DNA of 12,695 bases from JBCDBH01 sp039184055 (lineage in GTDB: Bacteria > Acidobacteriota > Thermoanaerobaculia > Multivoradales > J023): the NCBI GenBank assembly GCA_039184055.1, contig JBCDBH010000162.1, positions 1-12,695 of the forward strand, given 5' to 3'. Below the pieces are notes generated by a model. That model did not search any database, was not told the DNA's origin, and saw only the letters and a list, made by a program, of their open reading frames with translations. The translations under genes were made by a program, and so were the position numbers. Positions 7,201 through 12,695 of this stretch are shown one piece after another; the stretch's first letter is position 1, and each line of letters opens with the position of its first letter.

Positions 7201-7809
7201 ATGTCGAAATCAAGCATCGTTCTGTTTCTTGCGATCACTCTGTGCGCGGCAATGGCCGTGGCCCAATCGCCGGCCTGCCCGACGACGGCGAGCTCGATTC
7301 CCGAGTGTGGCGCGGGTGGCAGCACCAGCTCGGATTATCCTTGCTGCTACATCAACATCACGCCACCGACGCAAAAAACGGGCAAGAGCCCGTCCGTTTG
7401 GGTCGATGTCTGGTCGTGGGGTGGATCTGGCAGCGTCACCGTGCAACGTTGTACCAGCTACGAGCAATGCGGCTCGGGATCGCTTCGGCAGATTGTGAAA
7501 TACACCTCGCTCGGCGGGATCAACAAAGCGATCGGTGGCGGTTGCGACGGTACGGGTCTGACGGCCGGCGATGCGGCCACCTATTTGGTGACCTTCGCCG
7601 ACGGTGCGGCGGCGAATCAAGGTGTCGCGACGTGGGCGGGCAATAGCTCGCAATTCGACCAGGTCATGGTCGGCTTGGAAAACAACCAGAACGTCGACAA
7701 GGACTACAACGACGTGCTCGTGACCTTTTCGACCTTTCAGAACAGTGCCGATCAGTGCTCGCAGGCGACCGGCTACCCGTATACGGTGAGCGCGCCGTCG
7801 AGCGATTGA
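7201..7809 (+). CDS. Secreted eight-cysteine protein with DxDYND motif (DUF4114-like C-terminus)
   Basis: Not firmly recognised. The ATG at 7201 is chosen because AGGAG lies seven bases upstream and a clean signal peptide follows (MSKSSIVLFLAITLCAAMAVAQ/SPAC); the in-frame ATG at 7156 lacks both. The product is 202 residues, mature form about 180. The mature part has eight cysteines (26, 36, 48, 49, 84, 90, 115, 186), an even number that suggests disulfides in an extracytoplasmic setting. It is rich in Gly, Ser, Thr and Asn. Near the C-terminus, FDQVMVGLENNQN followed by DKDYND (166-171) and VLVTFSTF resembles the acidic D-x-D-Y-N-D element that ends DUF4114-type domains, probably a calcium-binding loop next to a beta strand. 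The gene is last in the plus-strand series and is followed by a terminator hairpin. It may be a surface or matrix protein; any link to the sedolisin or to disulfide handling is only contextual. Confidence 0.8.
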   Translation: MSKSSIVLFLAITLCAAMAVAQSPACPTTASSIPECGAGGSTSSDYPCCYINITPPTQKTGKSPSVWVDVWSWGGSGSVTVQRCTSYEQCGSGSLRQIVKYTSLGGINKAIGGGCDGTGLTAGDAATYLVTFADGAAANQGVATWAGNSSQFDQVMVGLENNQNVDKDYNDVLVTFSTFQNSADQCSQATGYPYTVSAPSSD

Positions 7810-7845
7810 CCACGCTCGACTGTTGCGACCACGGAAACCACGGTT

Positions 7846-7880
7846 GACCGGGCTCGTTTCGACGGGCCCGGTCTTGTTTG
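7846..7880 (+). terminator. Rho-independent-like terminator after the secreted protein gene
   Basis: GACCGGGC (7846-7853) and GCCCGGTC (7866-7873) form a perfect 8-bp stem around a 12-base loop, with a further TCG/CGA pairing possible inside. The tail TTGTTTG is moderately T-rich on the plus strand. It lies between two convergent genes and so suits the plus-strand gene; on the minus strand the tail is not T-rich, so action on the aminotransferase transcript is less clear. Confidence 0.65.
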
Positions 7881-7886
7881 GTCGCG

Positions 7887-9065
7887 TTAGAGCTTGGCCA
7901 AAGCCTCGGCCATTTTCGCCATACCCGTGTCGATGTTCTCGTCGGAGCAGGCGAAGGAGAGGCGGACGTGGTTGTCGTCACCAAAGGCGACGCCGGGCAC
8001 GAGCGCGACGCCTGCCGATTCGAGCAGGTATTCGGCGAAGTCGATCGAGCCCGTGATGCGATCGCCGTCGTAGAAGCTCGATACGTCGGGGAAGACGTAG
8101 AACGCGCCGTCGGGCGGGGTGCAGTTGATCCCGGGAATGGCGCTCAGGTGATCGACGATCCGCGTGCGTCGGCGCGCGAAGGTGGCGATCATCGTCTCGA
8201 CGTCGGCGTGGGCGCCGTGGAGCGCGGCGAGGGCGCCTTTCATGGCGAAGCTCGTCGGGTTCGACGTGGCGTGGCTCTGCACCGCGATGGCCTTTTTGAT
8301 CAGGTTGGCAGGGCCGAGACCGTAGCCGACCCGCCATCCGGTCATGGAATAGGTTTTCGAGAACGAACCGACCAGGGTGATGGTGTCGGGGAACTCGCTG
8401 GCCAGCGTGGCGGCGCTGGCACAAACGGCGCCGTCGTACACGAAGTGCTCGTAGGTCTCGTCGCTCAGCAGGGCGATACCGCGCTCGGCACACGCTTCGA
8501 CGATCTGGCGGAGATCCTCGGCGCTGATGATGCCGCCGCTGGGGTTGGACGGTGCGTTGATCAGCACCATGCGGGTGCGGTCGGTCATGGCGCCGATCAC
8601 CGCGTCGGCGTGGACGCGAAAGCGGTCGCGCCACGACAGCGGCACCGGCACCGTCGTGCCACCGGCGAATTGAATTTGGGGCGCGAAGGTCACCCAGGAC
8701 GGGCTGGGCACGATGACCTCGTCACCCGGATCGACGAGACAGTGGACGATCTCGAACAGGGCGGCCTTGCCACCGACCGTGATCACGGTTTGCGAGGCTT
8801 GCCACGGCGCACCGTGACGCTGGCGATAATCGTCGGCGACGGCGGCGCGCAGATCCGCGATCCCGGCGGCGGGCGTATAGTTGGTAAAGCCGTCGGCGAG
8901 CGCTTGACGGGCCGCTTCGACCGCCACCGTGGGAGATGGAAAATCGGGCTCACCGGCGCCGAAGCTGACGACGGGGTGACCGGCGGCACGGAGCTCGCCG
9001 GCACGCTGGCTGACTCGCATCGTGGCCGACTCGGCGAGCGCCTGAGCACGTTGAGAAAGATGCAT
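7887..9065 (-). CDS. Class I/II pyridoxal-phosphate aminotransferase, aspartate aminotransferase type
   Basis: Cytosolic PLP enzyme that moves an amino group between an amino acid and a 2-oxo acid; most like the bacterial subgroup Ib aspartate (or aspartate/prephenate) aminotransferases. The ATG at 9065 gives 392 residues and aligns MHLSQRAQ with the family N-terminus; an ATG six codons upstream (9083) is also possible, and neither has a strong ribosome binding site. Landmarks are FGAGEPDFPSP (35-45), YTPAAGIADLR (63-73), VGGKAALFE (97-105), SNPSGG with N174, SDETYEH with D202 and Y205, the Schiff-base lysine K237 in SFSKTYSMTGWRVGY, and the carboxylate-binding R368 in HVRLSFA. K100 matches the lysine reported to help dicarboxylate recognition in the Thermus enzyme. 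The gene is convergent with the secreted protein gene and divergent from the dsbD-like gene, so it is probably transcribed alone. Substrate range is inferred from similarity only. Confidence 0.92.
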   Translation of the reverse strand: MHLSQRAQALAESATMRVSQRAGELRAAGHPVVSFGAGEPDFPSPTVAVEAARQALADGFTNYTPAAGIADLRAAVADDYRQRHGAPWQASQTVITVGGKAALFEIVHCLVDPGDEVIVPSPSWVTFAPQIQFAGGTTVPVPLSWRDRFRVHADAVIGAMTDRTRMVLINAPSNPSGGIISAEDLRQIVEACAERGIALLSDETYEHFVYDGAVCASAATLASEFPDTITLVGSFSKTYSMTGWRVGYGLGPANLIKKAIAVQSHATSNPTSFAMKGALAALHGAHADVETMIATFARRRTRIVDHLSAIPGINCTPPDGAFYVFPDVSSFYDGDRITGSIDFAEYLLESAGVALVPGVAFGDDNHVRLSFACSDENIDTGMAKMAEALAKL

Positions 9066-9162
9066 GGAGCGGGATGGTATCATCGCCGCGACCTATTTCT
9101 GGGTCGGCTTCGACTCCTCACGACGGCCTCTATTTCCCACCTAGATCCTCGGAGCGTTCCCC

Positions 9163-10968
9163 ATGGCGGTACGAATTTCGATTGCGATCACCCTCCTCGT
9201 TTTGCTTGTCGCGCCGGTGTCGGCGCAGCTCGAACAAGAAGAAAAGGCCCAGCTCGAACTCGCCCTTGATCGATCGAGCTATGCCCCGGGTGACGAGGTG
9301 CGACTGGCCGCGATCATGAGCATCGACGACGGTTGGCACGTCAACGGCAACCAGCCGTCGTACGACTATCTGATCCCGACCACGCTCGAAGTCACGGCGC
9401 CTGGCGACGCCGAGGTGACGATCGTTTATCCCGATCACGAGATGAAACCCTTCGCCTTCACCGACGAGCCGATCGCGGTGTACGAAGGCCGTGTGGTGAT
9501 GGTCGCGAGCTTCACCTTGCCCGCCGCGCTCGAGGGCAATACCGCCAACCTCGAAGCAAGTTTGTTGTATCAGGCATGTGACGACAAATCGTGTCTGCGA
9601 CCGGTCACCGTCAAACAGAGTCTCGGTTTGGCGATCGGCGAGACCGGCGCGTCGACCAACGCCGCGCTCTTCGACGGTGATGCGACGGCAGCGGCGGCGG
9701 TCGGCTCGGGCTCGTCCGGACAGAGCGGCGGTCTGGCGATGATGCTGCTCTTCGGCGTGCTCGGTGGCCTGATTCTCAACGCCATGCCGTGCGTGCTACC
9801 GGTGCTGTCGCTCAAGCTCTTCGGCCTGGTCAAAGACGCCGGTGAGAGTCGCGGCACGGTGGTCGCCGGTGCGCTCGCCACCGTGGCGGGCGTCCTGGTG
9901 TCGTTCTGGGCGCTCGCCGCGCTCGCCGTCGGCGCGCGTGCCGCCGGGGCGGCGGTCGGTTGGGGCGTGCAATTTCAGCAGCCTGGTTTCGTCGCCTTCC
10001 TGGCCGTCATCGTGGTGCTCTTCTCGCTCAACATGTGGGGGCTCTTCGAGATCCAGCTGCCTCAGAAGGTGGCCCAGGTCGGTGGGACGTCACGTGATGG
10101 ACTCGCTGGGCACTTCGCGTCGGGGCTCTTCGCCACCCTGATGGCCACCCCGTGCTCGGCGCCCTTTCTCGCGCCGGCGGTGGGTTTCGCGTTGGCGCAA
10201 CCGGCATGGCTGATCTTCGCCATGTTCACCGCGGTCGGCGTCGGTCTCGCCCTGCCCTACATCCTGCTCGCCATCGCGCCGCAGATGGTCAAGCTGCTGC
10301 CCAAACCCGGTGCGTGGATGGTGATGTTGCGTGGCGTGATGGGCTTTTTGCTCGCCGCATCGGCGGTGTGGCTCTTCTTCGTTCTCGGTGGTCAGATCGC
10401 CGCCGCCTGGGTCGCTTTCGTCCAGCTCGCGCTGCTCACCGTCGCGCTCTTCGTGTGGCTACACGGTCAATCGCGGACTGGCGCCACGGCTCGGCTGGTC
10501 GCGGTGGCCGGAGTCGTGCTGGCGTCGTTCGCCACCATCGCTCTCGCCACCTCGGCGCCGGTCAAAGTCGTCGGCGAAGGGGATGGCGGTGCCTCGGCCT
10601 ACTTCGATTGGCGGCCCTTCGACGAAACCGCCGCGATCGACCTCGCCGACGATGGGCGCATGGTCTTCGTCGACATCACCGCCGATTGGTGTCTCACCTG
10701 CAAGGCCAACGAGGCCGGGGTGATCGAAACCGCCAAGGTCGCCGAGGCTTTCGAGCGTCACGACGTCATCACCATGAAGGCCGACTGGACCAATCGCGAC
10801 GACATCATCGCCGAGTACCTGGCGCGCTGGGGGCGGTCGTCGATTCCTTTCTACATCCTCTATCGGCCCGGCCAGGATCCACACGTTTTCCCGTCGGTGC
10901 TCACCAAAGGTGAGCTCGTCGGCACGGTCGAGGATTCGGCGCGGGCCGTATCGGCTTCGCTCGACTAA
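9163..10968 (+). CDS. dsbD: Thiol:disulfide interchange protein DsbD/ScsB family
   Basis: Inner-membrane protein that carries electrons from cytosolic thioredoxin to periplasmic thiol proteins, 601 residues. The ATG at 9163 has GGAG about eight bases upstream. Residues 1-22 are a signal peptide. An N-terminal periplasmic domain (about 30-160) holds the pair C139/C144 in QACDDKSCLRP. A membrane domain of about eight helices (roughly 190-465) holds C210 in NAMPCVLPVLSLKLF and C331 in ATPCSAPFLAP, the intramembrane redox pair. A C-terminal thioredoxin-like domain (about 480-600) carries C510/C513 in ADWCLTCK and a cis-proline segment SSIPFYILY. All six redox cysteines of the family are present, so the protein should work. 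The CxxxxC spacing in the N-terminal domain and WCLTCK are closer to ScsB-like members than to E. coli DsbD, so the periplasmic partner may differ. It is probably monocistronic; its stop lies six bases from the converging RNase H stop. Confidence 0.93.
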   Translation: MAVRISIAITLLVLLVAPVSAQLEQEEKAQLELALDRSSYAPGDEVRLAAIMSIDDGWHVNGNQPSYDYLIPTTLEVTAPGDAEVTIVYPDHEMKPFAFTDEPIAVYEGRVVMVASFTLPAALEGNTANLEASLLYQACDDKSCLRPVTVKQSLGLAIGETGASTNAALFDGDATAAAAVGSGSSGQSGGLAMMLLFGVLGGLILNAMPCVLPVLSLKLFGLVKDAGESRGTVVAGALATVAGVLVSFWALAALAVGARAAGAAVGWGVQFQQPGFVAFLAVIVVLFSLNMWGLFEIQLPQKVAQVGGTSRDGLAGHFASGLFATLMATPCSAPFLAPAVGFALAQPAWLIFAMFTAVGVGLALPYILLAIAPQMVKLLPKPGAWMVMLRGVMGFLLAASAVWLFFVLGGQIAAAWVAFVQLALLTVALFVWLHGQSRTGATARLVAVAGVVLASFATIALATSAPVKVVGEGDGGASAYFDWRPFDETAAIDLADDGRMVFVDITADWCLTCKANEAGVIETAKVAEAFERHDVITMKADWTNRDDIIAEYLARWGRSSIPFYILYRPGQDPHVFPSVLTKGELVGTVEDSARAVSASLD

Positions 10969-10974
10969 ACCTAC

Positions 10975-11853
10975 TTAGGCCGTCTTACGCGCCAGGGTCG
11001 CTTCGCTGTCGAGGTGGGCGAGCAGGGTGGCGTCTTCGTCCCGTGGCGCCAGCCATTCGATGCGGCGGACGCGGGCCTGACGGTCGATCCGTTCCCACAG
11101 ATCACGGTTTTTGACGTCGCCACCGGCTTTGGTGGTCCAGCCGGCTTGTTTCCACCCGGCGAGCCATTGCGACGCGCCTTTGCGTAGGTAGTCGGAGGCG
11201 GAGTAGATGGCGACGCTATGACCGTCGGGCAGAGATTCGAGCAGCTCGACGGCGGCGAGCAGCTCGTAGCGTGGTGCGTTGGCCGCGGTGCCGGAGTCGA
11301 CCCGGGTTTCGTCTTCGTCGCCAATGCGTAGGTTGGCGGCCCAGCCGCCCTTGCGTCGGCTGTGCGAGATCCGCAGCCAAATCTCGACATCGGTGTCGAC
11401 CTCGGCCGGGGGCTCGGGTCGTCCGCCACCGACTTTGCGCAGCGCCTCGGTGGCGAGCTCGTCGGCGCGTTCGTTCCAGCGGTTGCCGGCGTGACCCTTG
11501 ACCCAATGCCAGTCGATCCGGTGACGATCGAGCTGCCGGGCGAGCCCCTTCCACAGATCGACGTTCTTGAGCTCGCCACCTTTGCGTTGCCAGCCGCGTC
11601 GAATCCAGCCGGGCAGCCATTGCGTGACGCCGTTCTTCAGGTAGCGCGAGTCGGTGTGAATCGCGATCGGGGTGCCCGGTTCGAGATGCTCGAGGGCACG
11701 CAACGCGGCGGTGAGCTCCATGCGGTTGTTGGTGGTGTCGGGATCGCCACCGGAAAGCTCTTCGCGGGGCTCGTCACCGTCGAGAATCACCACGCCCCAA
11801 CCACCCGGTCCGGGATTGGGATCGGCACCGCCATCGGTATAGACGTCGATCAT
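10975..11853 (-). CDS. rnhA: Ribonuclease HI with a second, degenerate C-terminal RNase H domain
   Basis: Cleaves the RNA strand of RNA-DNA hybrids, 292 residues, about twice the usual bacterial RNase HI size. Residues 1-140 are a complete RNase HI: D7 (YTDGGADPNPGPGGWG), E46 (NNRMELTAA), D68 (IHTDSRYLKNG) and D131 (NERADELA) form the metal site, with H121 in WVKGHAGN and the basic handle GWIRRGW..LKNVDLW. After a Pro/Glu linker (141-155), residues 156-270 repeat the fold: E197 in RYELLAA is kept, but the second Asp is A219 (IYSASDYLRKG) and the first and last Asp are not recognisable. The handle-like QWLAGWKQAGW and DVKNRDLW are well kept, so this half may bind substrate without cutting. The start ATG overlaps the stop of the ATP-grasp gene (ATGA, 11850-11853), indicating translational coupling; AGGA lies just upstream. 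The name rnhA refers to the N-terminal domain. Confidence 0.9.
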   Translation of the reverse strand: MIDVYTDGGADPNPGPGGWGVVILDGDEPREELSGGDPDTTNNRMELTAALRALEHLEPGTPIAIHTDSRYLKNGVTQWLPGWIRRGWQRKGGELKNVDLWKGLARQLDRHRIDWHWVKGHAGNRWNERADELATEALRKVGGGRPEPPAEVDTDVEIWLRISHSRRKGGWAANLRIGDEDETRVDSGTAANAPRYELLAAVELLESLPDGHSVAIYSASDYLRKGASQWLAGWKQAGWTTKAGGDVKNRDLWERIDRQARVRRIEWLAPRDEDATLLAHLDSEATLARKTA

Positions 11854-12695
11854 GGGTCCTTTGCTGCGGGAAAAATGCCGCTCATCGAGGCGGCGGGGGG
11901 AAGAAGACGAAAGACCTCGTCAAGAGCGCTGTAAAACGCTCGAGCCGATGTCGTGGCGGGTAGCCGAGCTACCTGACCGTCCATGAGATCGAGCACGGTC
12001 CATGCACCGTCGTCACGTCGCGCCACGAGCATGACGAAGAATCGGCTGTCGATGCGACTCGCCAGCGCGCTGAACCGTGGCATGGGAAGGTCTTTGGGTG
12101 TGGGATCGACATCGGCCCAACACGGCAAGACCATGAGCGGACGCCCGTCGACACAGACGATCGACCAGATCGCCCGACGTGATGCGCCGCTCGCTGGATC
12201 GAGGCCGAGCGTGTCGAGCTCGATGTGCTCGCGAAACAAGAGCCCACCGGTCAAGCGGTCGCCACGTTCCATTAGGTAGTGGGACACGAGTCGAAATACC
12301 GCGTCGCGATCGGCGTCGGCGGGGATGATCTGAGCGTTGTTGGCGTCGAGGTGGTCGCGCACTTTCACCGGTCGACCGGCGAATTCGGCGAGCACCGCCA
12401 TCACCGCGTCCATGTCGAGGTCGGCGTGATCGAACCAGCGGCTCGTGGGCGTGTTGCCTTCGAGCACGTCGTAGCACGCCGGGAGCAGCTGGCAGATTTC
12501 GTATTGATAGGGCTTGTTGACCAACTTTACCCGGCGCTCCACCAGGGCGTCGTAGAACGCCTCATAGCGCTCGATGCTCAGCGGCCAGCCCCGATAAAGC
12601 GCCTGACGCGGTCGGTGCGAGCGTAAGACGCGTTTGAGCGCGCCCTCCTGGTCATGGAGGCTCACCAACGATTCGAAGCTGATCAACGCTTCGGG
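11850..12695 (-). CDS. ATP-grasp domain protein, R2K clade family 3 type (5' end outside window)
   Basis: Likely ATP-grasp superfamily protein (Pfam PF14243-like); such enzymes join a carboxylate to an amine or thiol using ATP. The frame is open through the right edge, so the start is outside; an internal TTG at 12686 could be read as a start, but the frame continues upstream and family members have a longer N-terminus. Residue numbers here count from that TTG. Matching segments are ALYRGWPLSIERYEAFYDAL (29-48), KPYQYEICQLLPACYDVLEG (58-77), GDRLTGGLLFREHIEL (142-157), and TVLDLMDGQVARLP (230-243), which resembles the family's terminal metal-binding E/D-DGQV element. The usual KDyvKS-like ATP-binding segment seems to read VRDHLDANNA (109-118), so nucleotide binding may be altered. 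Related proteins include uncharacterised cytosolic members. The gene overlaps the RNase H start by four bases, so the two are made from one transcript. Substrate unknown. Confidence 0.7.
   Translation of the reverse strand, partial: PEALISFESLVSLHDQEGALKRVLRSHRPRQALYRGWPLSIERYEAFYDALVERRVKLVNKPYQYEICQLLPACYDVLEGNTPTSRWFDHADLDMDAVMAVLAEFAGRPVKVRDHLDANNAQIIPADADRDAVFRLVSHYLMERGDRLTGGLLFREHIELDTLGLDPASGASRRAIWSIVCVDGRPLMVLPCWADVDPTPKDLPMPRFSALASRIDSRFFVMLVARRDDGAWTVLDLMDGQVARLPATTSARAFYSALDEVFRLLPPAASMSGIFPAAKDP

Noticed and set aside
7808..7842. Repeated GACCACG and CCACGG words after the secreted protein gene
   Set aside because: Short imperfect direct repeats with no regular period; not a CRISPR or an attachment site.
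7878..9269. 463-codon open frame on the plus strand opposite the aminotransferase
   Set aside because: Long antisense frames are expected in high-G+C coding DNA; the minus strand carries all PLP-enzyme motifs, and the plus frame has none.
1..12695. tRNA, rRNA, CRISPR array, insertion sequence or transposase
   Set aside because: Reading all intergenic stretches showed no cloverleaf-like sequence, no regularly spaced repeats, and no transposase or integrase motif.

Overview
The window is a chromosomal segment of a Gram-negative, high-G+C bacterium (roughly 60-65% G+C by eye). Evidence for an outer membrane and periplasm is direct: an OprP/OprO-type porin, a DsbD-type transmembrane reductant conduit and several proteins with signal peptides. 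The mix of secreted PQQ-type propeller, DUF3179, DUF547, a stand-alone AraC-type DNA-binding domain and a sedolisin peptidase would fit Acidobacteriota or a similar environmental lineage, but the sequence does not fix the phylum. There is no sign of a plasmid, phage, insertion sequence, CRISPR array or RNA gene.

Layout. (1) Bases 1-943, minus strand: 5' part of a phosphate-selective-type porin whose 3' end lies left of the window. (2) Bases 944-1249: intergenic. (3) Bases 1250-3300, minus strand: a probable two-gene operon, DUF3179 then DUF547, both exported or membrane anchored. (4) Bases 3301-3445: divergent intergenic region with two dyads. (5) Bases 3446-7809, plus strand: an exported eight-repeat PQQ-like propeller protein, an S53 sedolisin pro-peptidase, a short AraC-type regulator and a secreted eight-cysteine protein with a DxDYND motif, closed by a terminator hairpin at 7846-7880. 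(6) Bases 7887-9065, minus strand: class I aspartate-type aminotransferase. (7) Bases 9163-10968, plus strand: DsbD/ScsB-type thiol:disulfide interchange protein. (8) Bases 10975-12695, minus strand: an R2K-type ATP-grasp protein (5' end off the window) overlapping by four bases a ribonuclease HI that carries a second, degenerate RNase H domain.

How the parts may work together. Most products act in the envelope: porin, DUF547, DUF3179, propeller, the secreted eight-cysteine protein and DsbD. DsbD supplies electrons to periplasmic disulfide isomerases or reductases, which a protein with eight cysteines could need, but that link is only proximity. The S53 peptidase, AraC-type regulator and small secreted protein run in one direction and could be a small regulated unit; the regulator's ribosome binding site lies in one arm of a perfect 8-bp inverted repeat.

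The most unusual element is the tandem RNase H, an active-looking N-terminal domain followed by a copy that keeps the substrate-binding segment but has lost catalytic residues, translationally coupled to an ATP-grasp protein. No complete new system can be proven from the sequence alone.
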